Under the pieces are notes generated by a model. It was given only the letters and a program-made list of their open reading frames with translations, did no database searches and was not told the DNA's origin. A program made the translations under genes and the position numbers. Positions 25,901-34,900 of a stretch of DNA of 64,000 nt are shown here, piece after piece (the first letter of the stretch is position 1; each line of letters starts with the position of its first letter). Origin of the DNA: Bryobacteraceae bacterium (GTDB lineage Bacteria > Acidobacteriota > Terriglobia > Bryobacterales > Bryobacteraceae). Where the stretch lies: contig JAWKHH010000001.1 of the NCBI GenBank assembly GCA_041394945.1, positions 2,184,100-2,248,099 of the forward strand, given 5' to 3'.

Positions 25901-26403
25901 CCAACAACTCCGGCTGGGTTGCCAAGGGCGTATGGAAGGTCCCTGGCGCCGCGCCGTTCTCCCCCTCCGTCGTCAGCTTGACTCCGGCCCGCAGCACGTC
26001 CAGTTCGGCGACGCTCTCGGTAGTGGTTTCCGATACGGACGGCTTCGCCGATGTCAACATCATCAACATTCTGATCAACAATTTCATCGACGGCCGCGTC
26101 GCCTGCTACCTCGCCTTTGTCCGGTCGTCCGGGCAGCTCTTCCTCGTCAACGACGCCGGCGACGCCGGAGGTCCGTTCGCCGGAGGAATCGTGATCCCCG
26201 GCTCAGGGACAGTCGGCAATAGCCAATGCACAATCAACGGAACCGGCTCCAGCGTGACCGGCCAGGGCAGCAACGTCACGCTCAACCTGAACATGAACTT
26301 CTCCCCGTCTTTCCAGGGAGACCGGATCGTCTGGGTCGCCGTGCGCGATGTCGCCGAGCACAACTCGGGCTGGCAGGCCGTCGGTACGGTTTCCGTACCG
26401 TAG
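22984..26403 (+). CDS. Giant secreted SBBP beta-propeller protein with twin Cys modules (paralogue A)
   Basis: This is a secreted 1139-residue protein. Residues 1-20 are a signal peptide. Residues 20-225 are the DUF7948-type N-terminus (FEENQGQF, WRTLVPHYGRVEVKDAYPG, IDIVYYSE, LVIDPIVDFSTY). Residues 225-665 carry SBBP blades (STYLGGSSSDEIRAAAVSG, AFVAKFNSTAAALIYSTFFG). Residues 668-754 are a beta-sandwich found with these proteins (NPSGRSVLVDGASYPTP). Residues 754-838 look like a BACON domain (CTYSVDPATATVPLTGG). Residues 840-1139 are two copies of an unrecognised module with invariant Cys pairs. The gene has a strong GGAGG site and is followed 7 nt later by paralogue B. Likely a cell-surface or secreted binding protein; no catalytic residues were identified. 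Confidence 0.82.
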   Translation: MRTVAVFACVASCALAGSHAGFSRIPVYFEENQGQFGHGPGFAAHAGSATVYLSGDSASTLLGGRVVSARYAGASGRLAGLDRQRGVSNYYIGNDPTRWRTLVPHYGRVEVKDAYPGIDIVYYSESPQSSNSLEYDFVVRPGADPGKIAVDFEGADTLELTASGDLRLRVPAGEILHRRPVAYQTDSGSRVPVRAAYRLHGKRVTIDLGDFRRDLPLVIDPIVDFSTYQGGSGSDATASVSSDGTSAFVAGTSSSTAFPPGSLLGTSDLFAAKFTAAGNALEWITRVGGSAEEIGRAIAYSAAGSSVYVGGTTQSTNLPATAGSFRPSKSTFDDAFVTQLNPATGAIVKSTYYGGTGQDFGFGLAINTAGGPILVGQTGSTDIPLQFPVDSTLGGLEDGFIASFDVNLGVLAFSTYLGGSSSDEIRAAAVSGNTLLVGGVTGGGLTTFAPLKATYGGGASDGMFARYTLPTRSLLSASYFGGSATDEINGVAMDSAGRTYLTGRTTSSDFPHTSVSAVDRTYNGGGDSFLVKLQAGNSLIYGTLIGGSGDDNALSVAVDSVSGNAVIAGATSSADFRTYNANQPAIKGVRDAFVAKFNSTAAALIYSTFFGGTGTETAQSVALDSTGTVAFIAGSTDSTNFPVVNAVDPTVNGGGDGFVARFSDGPPPVIVTFAANPSGRSVLVDGASYPTPVTLGWATGVTHTVSVDDPQFQPPDQAFSWTSWDAPLTTNAKTQQVVTPGAPVTYTANFQTQTCTYSVDPATATVPLTGGLATFNVATQGTCPWKGTPEATWLSGGGSVLHGSGSVSFTAQSTAFARTGTANVAFEQVTVSQAVSQTPVVQAPNPAFGTGSSQTFTFQFDDPNGASDLAVLNVLVNDFIDGRVACYLAYVPSGPSTGALFLVNDTGDAGGPFAGNLPIPSSNTISNSQCTINGAGSSATMNGNRLTLVLNMSFTGALAGNRIIYQAARDMAANNSGWVAKGVWKVPGAAPFSPSVVSLTPARSTSSSATLSVVVSDTDGFADVNIINILINNFIDGRVACYLAFVRSSGQLFLVNDAGDAGGPFAGGIVIPGSGTVGNSQCTINGTGSSVTGQGSNVTLNLNMNFSPSFQGDRIVWVAVRDVAEHNSGWQAVGTVSVP
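25501..26400 (+). repeat. Two copies of the unrecognised Cys-pair module in SBBP protein A
   Basis: Copy 1 spans about 25501-25947 and copy 2 about 25951-26400. Both contain INNFIDGRVACYLA-type sequence, VNDAGDAGGPFAG-type sequence, NSQCTING and a C-terminal NSGW...VP. The two cysteines of a copy are 41-44 residues apart. Confidence 0.7.
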
Positions 26404-26410
26404 GATTCGC

Positions 26411-29400
26411 ATGCAGCACCGCCCGAAGGGGTCCATCGCCCCGGCTTGGTTCGCTCTATTCCTGGCCGCCTCGGCCTGTCTTGGCGCGGAACCGGCTGTC
26501 TTCTTTGAGCCGCTCGCAATCAGCGGGCGGCCCGATATCCGCTTCGCCGCACGCCGCGGCGCAATGGCCAGCTACATCACACCGTCCGGCACGATCCTCC
26601 GGATGCACGCCAAAGACGGCCGATCGGCGACGGTGACGATGACGCTCGCCGGAGCACAGACGCCCCGCCAAGTCCAGGGCGGCGATCGGCAAGCCGGCGT
26701 CACTCACTACTACCGCGGCGCGGACCCTTCTCACTGGCGCACCGGCGTCCCCCACTTCGGCAGCGTCCAAGCCCTAGGTGTCTATCCCGGCATCGACCTG
26801 ATCCATAACGGCTCCCGCAGCCTCCTCGAGTACGATTTTCGTGTCGCCCCAGGCGCGGACCCGGCACGGATCCGCATGCATTTCAACGGCGCCACGCCGG
26901 AGGTTACGGCGCAGGGGGACCTCGTACTAAGTACACCGGTGCGCGACGTCATCCACCGCAAGCCCATCGCCTACCAGCAGGCAGACGGGCGGCGCGTCGC
27001 CGTGCCGGTATCGTTCCAACTGGCCGCCAACGGCGATGTCGGCTTCGACCTTGGCGATTTCCGGCGGGACCTGCCCCTGGTGATCGATCCCGTCGTCGTC
27101 TACTCCACCTATGTCGGCGGCTCGGGCTCGGACGAAGTCTCCGCGGTGGCTCCTCAGGGCGCTTCCGTCTATATCTGCGGCTCCACGGATTCAACCGACT
27201 TCGGCGCCGGCACGCGCCAAGGCGAAACCGACGTCTATCTCGCCAAACTCGACGCTGCGGGGAACATCCTGTACACCGTGCTGTTCGGCGGCGAACTCGC
27301 GGATTTTGGCCTCGCCCTGGCCGTGAACGCAGCCGGCACAGAAGTGGCCGTCGCCGGCTCCACGCTCTCGACCTCGTTCGCCGGAACCGCCGGCGCCCAC
27401 CAGACCACGCAGGCCGGCGGCTTCGATGCCTTCATCTCGCGCCTGGACGCTACCAACGGCATGCTGATCCGATCCACCTTTTACGGCGGCAGCGGCGCCG
27501 ACGAGGCCAAGGGCGTCGCCTATACTGCCGCCGGAAAGATCGTCGCCGCTGGCAACACGCTGTCGCCGAATCTGCCTCTCCTCAACGCCATCGACTCCAC
27601 ACTGGGCGGACCCGACGGGTTCCTTGCCCAGTTCTCCGCCAGCCTCAGCGCGCTGGAATTCGGAACCTACGTCGGCGGTTCCGCGGCTGAATTCGTCAAC
27701 GGATTCGCACTCGATAGCGGCGGCCGCGCCGTGCTGGGCGGACAAACCTATTCGAACGACCTCGCCGTGCAAGGCGCTTTTCAGGCTGTGACCGCCGGAC
27801 TGCCCGACGGCTTCGTTACCCGCGTCGATCTCGGCGCCCGCGCCATCAACTACTCCACCTACCTCGGCGGCGCGCTGTTCGACGCCGTCCAAGGCGTCGC
27901 CCCGTCGGGCGCGAACACGATCCTCGTCACCGGATTCACCGAATCCACGGACTTCCCGACCACCGCCGGCGCCTGGAGCCGGACCGTCGCGGGCGGCGCC
28001 GATATCTTCGCCGCGAGATTGAACGGCCCGGCCCTCGATTTCTCGACCTTGATCGGCGGTTCCGGGAACGATAGCGGCGCGGCCGTCGCGGCTGGCCCCA
28101 ATGGCGCAATCGCGGTGGCCGGCAAGACACTGTCGCTCGACTTTCCCACGGTCGCCGCCATGCAGGTACGTCCCCTCCCGGAGTTTCCGGACCGCGGCGA
28201 CACCGTCCTCTTCTCTCTGAACGCATCGGGCAACGTGCTGTACTCCACCTACCATTCCGGCGGCCTTGATGACGCGCCCCTCACTCTTGCCTATGACTCT
28301 GGGGGCCGGCTCTTTCTGGGTGGCCGCACCAGTTCGCTCGACTTGCCGCTTGCCGCGCCGGCCGACGCCAGCTATGGCGGGTTCTCCGAAGGATTCCTTG
28401 CCGCCATCGATCCGGGGCCGGCGGCCGTCCCGGTGACTTTCGAAACTTCCCCGGCCGGGCGCAGCGTCATCGTCGACGACGTGAAGCATTCCACGCCCGT
28501 CGCCCTGCAATGGCTCCCCGGAGTGAAGCACCGCATCGACGCCGATGCCGCCGCGTTCGAGCCCCCGAATCACACGTTCGTTTGGTCCTCCTGGACCGGC
28601 ACGCCTGCCGCCACGCCGCGCCAACAGGAAATCGTCGCGCCGGCCTCCGCCGCCACCTACCGCGCCAACTTCAACTCGCTCGTCTGCCCGTACACGGTGA
28701 CCCCATCCACGCAGACCGTTCCCGTCAGTGGCGCGTCGTTCCTCGTCGACGTTCAGGCGCCCGCAAACTGCCCGTGGGACGCGGCGTCGAACGTTCCGTG
28801 GATCTCCGGCGGCGCCACCGGTAGAACCGGGAACGGATCGGTCAACTTCGTCGTCTCACCCGGCCCCGCGTCTCGAACCGGCACGATCGCCGTCGCGTTT
28901 CAGGACGTCACCGTCAACCAGTTGGCGGGGATCCCCAGCGTCGCGGGGGTGAGCCCCGCCTTCGGTAGCGCTCTCGATCAAACGTTCACCTTCACCTTTC
29001 AGGATTCGAACGGCGCCGACGACCTCGACATCGTCAACGTCCTCATCAATAGCGCGATCGACGGACGCCAAGCCTGTTACCTCGCCTACGCCGTCGCTGG
29101 GCCCACCTCCGGCGCCGTCTATCTGGTGAACGACGCCGGCGACTCTGGCGGCCCATTCGCCGGAACCTTCGCCCTCCCGGGCACGGGGACCGCGTCCAAC
29201 TCCGCTTGCACGGTCAACGGCGCCGGTTCCTCGGCGTCCATGAACGGCAACACGCTCACGCTCGTGCTCCGCATCGCGTTCAAGACGCCGCTCGGCGGCA
29301 ACCGGATCGTCTACCAGGCGGCGCGTGACAAGGGCGGGCTCAACTCCGGCTGGACCGCGCGCGGCGTTTGGCGAGTCCCCGGCGGCATTACGGGTCCGGC

Positions 29401-29839
29401 CTCGGTCACCGGCCTTGCGCCGCAGAGGGTATCCGCGAACAACGCCGTGCTCACCGCCACCTTCAACGCGCAGGCCGGCGCGCAGCCCATCGGCGTGATC
29501 AATATCCTGATCAATAACGCCATCGACGGCCGCAGCGCCTGCTACCTGGCGCTGGTGGCGTCCGAACATCGCCTTCTTCTCGTGAACGACAGCGGCGATG
29601 GCGGCGGCCCTTACGCGGGAGACGCCGTCATCCCCAAGAGTGGCGCGATCGGCAATTCGCAATGTTCGATCAATACGGCCGGTTCAAGCTACAGCGCGTC
29701 AGGCACGACGGCCACGCTGGCTCTCAGCCTGAACTTCCTTACGCCGTTCCGAGGCGACCGGATCGTCTACGCCGCCATCCGCGGAGCGAACAACACCAAC
29801 TCCGGCTGGCAGCCGGTGGGCACGATCACCGTTCCGTAG
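26411..29839 (+). CDS. Giant secreted SBBP beta-propeller protein with twin Cys modules (paralogue B)
   Basis: This 1142-residue protein is a tandem paralogue of the preceding gene with the same domain order: signal peptide (APAWFALFLAASACLGA), DUF7948-type N-terminus (WRTGVPHFGSVQALGVYPGI, LVIDPVVVYSTYVGG), SBBP blades to about residue 670 (STYLGGALFDAVQGVAPSG), the PAGRSVIVDDVKHSTP sandwich from about 674, a BACON-like domain from about 758 (CPYTVTPSTQTVPVSG) and two Cys modules from about 840 to the end. ATG 26411 is chosen because it follows the upstream stop by 7 nt and starts a signal peptide. The N-terminal region has diverged from paralogue A more than the C-terminal modules appear to have. 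Role as for its neighbour: surface or secreted, unassigned. Confidence 0.82.
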   Translation: MQHRPKGSIAPAWFALFLAASACLGAEPAVFFEPLAISGRPDIRFAARRGAMASYITPSGTILRMHAKDGRSATVTMTLAGAQTPRQVQGGDRQAGVTHYYRGADPSHWRTGVPHFGSVQALGVYPGIDLIHNGSRSLLEYDFRVAPGADPARIRMHFNGATPEVTAQGDLVLSTPVRDVIHRKPIAYQQADGRRVAVPVSFQLAANGDVGFDLGDFRRDLPLVIDPVVVYSTYVGGSGSDEVSAVAPQGASVYICGSTDSTDFGAGTRQGETDVYLAKLDAAGNILYTVLFGGELADFGLALAVNAAGTEVAVAGSTLSTSFAGTAGAHQTTQAGGFDAFISRLDATNGMLIRSTFYGGSGADEAKGVAYTAAGKIVAAGNTLSPNLPLLNAIDSTLGGPDGFLAQFSASLSALEFGTYVGGSAAEFVNGFALDSGGRAVLGGQTYSNDLAVQGAFQAVTAGLPDGFVTRVDLGARAINYSTYLGGALFDAVQGVAPSGANTILVTGFTESTDFPTTAGAWSRTVAGGADIFAARLNGPALDFSTLIGGSGNDSGAAVAAGPNGAIAVAGKTLSLDFPTVAAMQVRPLPEFPDRGDTVLFSLNASGNVLYSTYHSGGLDDAPLTLAYDSGGRLFLGGRTSSLDLPLAAPADASYGGFSEGFLAAIDPGPAAVPVTFETSPAGRSVIVDDVKHSTPVALQWLPGVKHRIDADAAAFEPPNHTFVWSSWTGTPAATPRQQEIVAPASAATYRANFNSLVCPYTVTPSTQTVPVSGASFLVDVQAPANCPWDAASNVPWISGGATGRTGNGSVNFVVSPGPASRTGTIAVAFQDVTVNQLAGIPSVAGVSPAFGSALDQTFTFTFQDSNGADDLDIVNVLINSAIDGRQACYLAYAVAGPTSGAVYLVNDAGDSGGPFAGTFALPGTGTASNSACTVNGAGSSASMNGNTLTLVLRIAFKTPLGGNRIVYQAARDKGGLNSGWTARGVWRVPGGITGPASVTGLAPQRVSANNAVLTATFNAQAGAQPIGVINILINNAIDGRSACYLALVASEHRLLLVNDSGDGGGPYAGDAVIPKSGAIGNSQCSINTAGSSYSASGTTATLALSLNFLTPFRGDRIVYAAIRGANNTNSGWQPVGTITVP
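28930..29836 (+). repeat. Two copies of the unrecognised Cys-pair module in SBBP protein B
   Basis: Copy 1 spans about 28930-29382 (INSAIDGRQACYLAY, VNDAGDSGGPFAG, NSACTVNG). Copy 2 spans about 29383-29836 (INNAIDGRSACYLAL, VNDSGDGGGPYAG, NSQCSIN). Both end in an NSGW...VP strand. Confidence 0.7.
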
Positions 29840-29849
29840 CAGGCGCGGC

Positions 29850-31121
29850 TCACGCTTCCACGGCGCCTTTCAGCAGCCCGGCGATGTCCCTGATCCCCAC
29901 GCCCGGCCCCTGGGGAATCGTCATCATGCCGTTGGTGACGGTAATCGGAGGATCGAACCAATCGCCATACCGCTCGGTGCCGAGCTTGTATTCCTGATAC
30001 CGCCCCACGTCCTGGACGCACGACGTGAAGTGCAGCATGTACAGGAATCCGAATCCGCCCGAGATGTGCACCGTCGTCGGCATCTTCGCGAGCTCCGCCA
30101 TCCGGGCCACGCGAATCGAGCGGATCAACCCGCCGTAGTATTGAATGTCCGGCTGCACGATATCCACGCCTCGATTGGCGATCGCCCACCGGAACCGCTT
30201 CTCGCTGTACTCCTGCTCGCCCGCCGCCACGGGTATTGTCAGCGCGTCGGCAACCTGCTTGGTCTCCTCGAAATGATCGAACTCGCAGGGTTCCTCGAAG
30301 TAAACCGCCTTGATCTCTTCGAGCATCCTGCCCACCGGAATCGCGTGCTCCGGATCGTAGGAGCTGTTCGAATCGGCGTGAATGTCGAACTCATCGCCGA
30401 AGGTCTTCCGCACCAGCGGAATCAGCGTCTCGGTGCGCCCTGGGCTCGCGTCGGCGTTGCGGCTCATCCTGCCGCCCACGCGGAACTTCAACGCCCGGGC
30501 GCCGCTCTGCGCCACCAGCTTCTGCAAATGCTCGATCTCCTGCTCCGGCGTGGTGTCGCGCCGGCCGCTCGCCACGTAAATGGCCACGTCCTCCCGGACG
30601 ATGTCGCCCAGAAGCGCGCCAATCGGCTTGTTCGCGATCCTGCCCAGCATGTCCAGAATCGCAAACTCCACCCACGCCTGAGGACTCCATAGCGCGATTC
30701 CATAGAGCTTGTAGTTGTCTTTCCAGCGGTACAGCTCCCACAAGTGATCCTCGAGCTGCCGCGCGTCTTTCCCCACGAAAAAGGGAGCCACCAGTTCCTT
30801 GAATATCTTGTCGAGGTACTCCGGCCGCGGCGGATTCGGCAGCGAAATCCCCTCCGCTCCGTCCGTGGAGCGGACATGCACGAGATAGTCCTTTTCCCTT
30901 TTGAGCAGCCGCACCGATTCGATGATCACCGGCGAACCGAACATCTCGCTCTTCAGCACCGGGCGCCTCGCCGCCGCGTCCAGATCGGCGTTGGTCGGCG
31001 CGGGCCCTGGCGCGGAAGCAACCCGGCTGGGCGTCTGAACCGGCCGTTCGTTGCAGGACGAGAGCGCCGCGCCGGCTGCTGGTATCGCTCGGAGGAAAGA
31101 TCTTCGGTTCGTCTCGCTCAT
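29850..31121 (-). CDS. Enolase-superfamily (mandelate racemase/muconate lactonizing) enzyme
   Basis: This is an exported 423-residue enzyme. ATG 31121 starts a Tat-like signal (MSETNRRSFLRAIPAAGAAL) with a lipobox-like SSC; a GTG 9 nt upstream is in frame. The barrel carries the superfamily residues: KFR in ARALKFRVGGR (the K-x-K/R base position), metal ligands Asp in DIHADSN, Glu in VYFEEPCEF and Glu in AAGEQEY, and a His in TTVHISGGFG near the seventh strand. Most such enzymes are cytoplasmic acid-sugar dehydratases or epimerases, so a Tat signal is unusual. The substrate cannot be inferred. It is 14 nt downstream of the YkgJ gene on the same strand and convergent with SBBP paralogue B. Confidence 0.85.
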   Translation of the reverse strand: MSETNRRSFLRAIPAAGAALSSCNERPVQTPSRVASAPGPAPTNADLDAAARRPVLKSEMFGSPVIIESVRLLKREKDYLVHVRSTDGAEGISLPNPPRPEYLDKIFKELVAPFFVGKDARQLEDHLWELYRWKDNYKLYGIALWSPQAWVEFAILDMLGRIANKPIGALLGDIVREDVAIYVASGRRDTTPEQEIEHLQKLVAQSGARALKFRVGGRMSRNADASPGRTETLIPLVRKTFGDEFDIHADSNSSYDPEHAIPVGRMLEEIKAVYFEEPCEFDHFEETKQVADALTIPVAAGEQEYSEKRFRWAIANRGVDIVQPDIQYYGGLIRSIRVARMAELAKMPTTVHISGGFGFLYMLHFTSCVQDVGRYQEYKLGTERYGDWFDPPITVTNGMMTIPQGPGVGIRDIAGLLKGAVEA

Positions 31122-31135
31122 TCCGGTCACCCAGC

Positions 31136-31849
31136 TTACCGCAGCTTCTCCATCACCTGTCGCAGGAACTCCCGCGCGTCAACGGGCCCGGCGGATTCCT
31201 CCGGACGCGCCGCTACCCAGGCGAGCGCGTGAACCAGCAGCACCCACGGATCCTCTTCCGGCTGCGCTTCCCGCTCGATGACCCGCACGGCGCCGCCGAC
31301 GCTCGGCACAGGCACGATGTCCACAAGTTTGTCTTCCGGGCGCCGGCAGTGCTTCGGGTCGCTCGTCACCAGGAACTCCCGGCACACCAACGGCCGCTCG
31401 GCGTAAATCGAACAGCTTCCGTCTTCAAGAAACGGGCACGGAATGCCGAGATGGAAGTAGCGTAGCGCGAACTCCTCCCAATCGAGATCGCCCTGCTCGC
31501 GGGGACGCTCCACGGCGTCAAGCATGGCGGCCGCGGCCAGCCGTTCCCGCGCCGCGGCGAAGCGGCCCAGGATCTCCGTGCGCCGAGGTTCCTCCATCCG
31601 TTCCACCATCGCCGCCAGGCGCCGCGCCTCCATCCGTCGCAGCGGCACCATCTGGCTGCAGCAATCGCCGCAGCCCTTCGAGCACGTCACAGCCACGCCG
31701 TCCGACGCCGCGTCCACGGCCGCGTCCATCATCCTGCGAAGCATCGGCGTCAGGCGAGACGGGCGCACCGGGCGCGTCGGAATTGTCACCGTCACCTCGG
31801 CCTTTCGTCGCGCCGTCCCGATGTGCGCCTTTACTTTGACGAAGTCCAT
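31136..31849 (-). CDS. YkgJ-family cysteine-cluster protein
   Basis: This is a 237-residue protein with the zinc/iron-chelating Cys cluster of the YkgJ family: CSKGCGDCCSQM near residue 55, CPFLEDGSCSIYAERPLVC near residue 140, then DPKHC. These are the conserved ligands of the family, some members of which are annotated as Fe-S flavodoxin-like or Zn-binding. Function in bacteria is poorly defined. The start MDFVKVKAHIGTARRK at ATG 31849 has no signal peptide, so it is cytoplasmic. It is next to the enolase-superfamily gene with a short gap and probably shares a transcript with it. Confidence 0.85.
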   Translation of the reverse strand: MDFVKVKAHIGTARRKAEVTVTIPTRPVRPSRLTPMLRRMMDAAVDAASDGVAVTCSKGCGDCCSQMVPLRRMEARRLAAMVERMEEPRRTEILGRFAAARERLAAAAMLDAVERPREQGDLDWEEFALRYFHLGIPCPFLEDGSCSIYAERPLVCREFLVTSDPKHCRRPEDKLVDIVPVPSVGGAVRVIEREAQPEEDPWVLLVHALAWVAARPEESAGPVDAREFLRQVMEKLR

Positions 31850-31915
31850 CGCTCCGATTCTCTCGCAGGATCCGGCCTGTCGCCCGGCGCAATCCCGTTC
31901 GGCAATTTGTCGGGA

Positions 31916-34900
31916 TCAAAACAGCAGTTTGAGGCCCACCGTCACCTGTCGCTGTCCGTGCCCCTTTTCCCCGGTAATCGACCCGAACGCCGCATTCACC
32001 GGATTCGTGTTCGGCGCGCCAAACTGCACGTGGTTCAGCGAATTGAAGCTCTCCAGCCGGAACTGCGCCGTGGCCCGTTCCTTGATCCGCACATTCTTGA
32101 ACATCGAGAGATCCCAGTTGTTGATCCCATCGGCGCGGATGCCGTTGAACCGCGAATTCAATGCGCGGATGTTGTTGGCGAGCGCCTGCCGGTTGTCGCG
32201 ATTGAACCCGGCGTCCACGTTGAACCAACGGAGTTCCGTCCGCTGCGACACCGGAAGTTCGATATCGTGCAGGTCGCCGTTGAAGATCGCGTTCCCGAAC
32301 CCGAGCGCATCCCCGGTCTGCCCTTCGAACCATCCTTGGAACTGCCACCCGCCGATCAGCAGTTGCGGCGCCGCGCCCATGTTCGAGAGCCACTTCCGGC
32401 CGCGGCCGAACGGCAGTTCGTAGATTCCGCTGAGCACGAACCGGTGCGTGTAGTCCTGCGGCGACACGACTTTCTCCAGGTAGGAATCCGTGTCGTTGAG
32501 ATAGTTCACCGCCTCCATGAATTTTGAATAGGTCCACGAGGTTTGAAACGTCAACCCCGCCGACATCCGTTTCTCCACCGCCACCTGCAGCGAATGATAG
32601 TACGAGTAGCCGGCCGGGAATGTCGTCAGGATATCGCCGAATTGCGGGTACGGCCGCAGCAGTTGCGCCACGCCAACGCGGTTGTTGAACAGGCCCGTTC
32701 CGCGGAACTCTTCGATTCCCGCGAACGGATTCGCAACCTGCCGCGTGAGGAAGTCGATCGCCGGCTGGTCCCGCGCCGCCGATGTCGAAAGATACTCGCG
32801 GGGAATGGCATTCAGGTTTCGCTCTACCGCCAGCTTCGATCCGCGATTGCCGACATACGAAATGTCCGTCACGATGCGCCCCGGCAACTCCCGCTGCACC
32901 GAAGCCGACCAGCGCTGCATGTATGGGTTCCGGGGCTGTTCGTTGAAGAAGCTCACGTTGCGCCCGAGAAACGTCGTGAGTCCGCCGGCGGCGCCCAGCG
33001 CGCTTTCAATCCCTTGCGGAAACGGATTCGACAGCGTGGCCACATAGCTCTGGCCGTTGTTGTTCGAAGCCACCAGGTTGGTCGGCTGATTGAAGCCGCC
33101 CTGATTCACCCCGAAGCGGTCCACGCCGAGAACATCGAAGAAGATCCCGTAGCCGGCCCGGAAGACGGTCTTTGAATTCACCTGGTAGGCGATGCCGACG
33201 CGCGGCGCGAAATTGTTACGGTCGGCCTTCCACAGGTTCGATGGAAGCCCGCCGTTGCCTGCGAAGAGAAGTCCGCCGGTGGCCTTGAAAGCGGACGCCG
33301 GAACCTGAGGAATCGGGTTGCGCGCATAGTTCGCGGCCGCTTGGGTCGACACCGGGTTTGCCGTGGCGAAGTCAAACCCGCGGATCGACCGGTTGTAACG
33401 CTCCGAGATCGGCCCTTCGTACTCGTACCGCAGCCCCGCGTTCACGGTAAGCCGCGACGTCACCCGCCAGTCGTCCTGCACGAAGAAGCCCCAATAATTG
33501 TTCTGTTCGGCGCGGGAGGCGTTATTGCTGATCTGCCCGCCGGTGGCGATCCCGAACAGCATTGAGGCCAGCCCCTGGCCGATCGGCGCCGCCGGAGAGT
33601 TGTCGAGCGGCCCGCGCGTGTAGGCGTTGTTGAAGATGAACTGCGGCGCCACGTTGCCGTAGTTGAATCCCGTTTCCCGCTGCAGCCTGTATTCCACGCC
33701 GAAGCGCATGCCGTGGCTGCCCGCGATCCGGGTCACCGTCGCCGAAGCCGTGTGGTAGTTCGTCGCCCCACGCGTTCCGCCGTTGTTCGAGAGCGCCGTG
33801 AAAGCGTTCGCATCCACTTGCACGTTCGGAAACGCGATCCCGTTCGGCCCCAGTTTCGTCGTGATCTCATTCACGAGGTTGCCGGACAGCCCGAGCGAGG
33901 CGAGGTCGAATCCCTGGCTGCCCCGGCTGTTGATGTCGCTCTGATAGCTGATCCCGTACCGGAAGTTCACGAGCAGCCCGGGGTTGAACACGTGAACATC
34001 GTCGATCACCATGCCCCACCCGGTACGGTCAAGGATGTCGATGTTGGTGATCGTCCCGAGCTGGTTATTGTAGTTGTCGTGCTGGGAGTTGTTCCACCGG
34101 AAGAAGAAGCGGTTCTTCTCGCTGAAGTTGTGATCCACGCGAGACGTGGACGTGTAGTTTTCCCGATTGATATTGCGCGTGATGAAGTAGTTGTTGCGTT
34201 GCTCCGGATTCTGATCGGGCTGGTTCGGCTCCGGGTAGAAACTGAGAATCCGTGCCGCCACCGGATTGATCCGGCTCGGCGGAATCACGTTGCCGGGTAG
34301 CGGCTGGCGGGAGAACCGCCCGTTCGCGGCCGGCGCGATCGTGAATGGATCGTAGACCTGGTAGCGCCCGCCCAGTCGCAGCAGGTCGGAAAAATCGCCG
34401 GATTTCTGGGCCGCCGTCGGCACAGTCCCCGTGAACGAGAGGTTCCGCTCGATCGTCAGATCCTCGAAGCCGAACGTCCAGAATGTCTTGTTGCGCCCGT
34501 TATACAACTTGGGTATCCATACCGGTCCGCTCATCGTCGCGCCCCATCGCCGATGCAGCCACGAAGGCACGGCCGCCTCGCGCTGCTGCGGCGTCAGCAC
34601 CGTCCGCGGATCGGCCAGGAAGCGGTTCGTAAACCACGGAACCGCTCGCAGCGTCGAGTTATTGAAGTAACCCGTCCCGTGCAGCGTGTTCGATCCGGAC
34701 TTCATCGAAACGTTCGTAACCGCGCCCGCCGCGTGGCCGATCGCCGCATCGTAGGTGGCCGTCTGTATTTTGAACTCCTGCACCAGATCCTGCGGCGGCG
34801 AAAAAACCGCGGCGCGGTTAGTCATGTTTGGCGACCCGTCCACCGAGACCTCGCTCGATCCGCCGCGCGTTCCGTTCACGATCACGCCCGTGGCCGCGCC

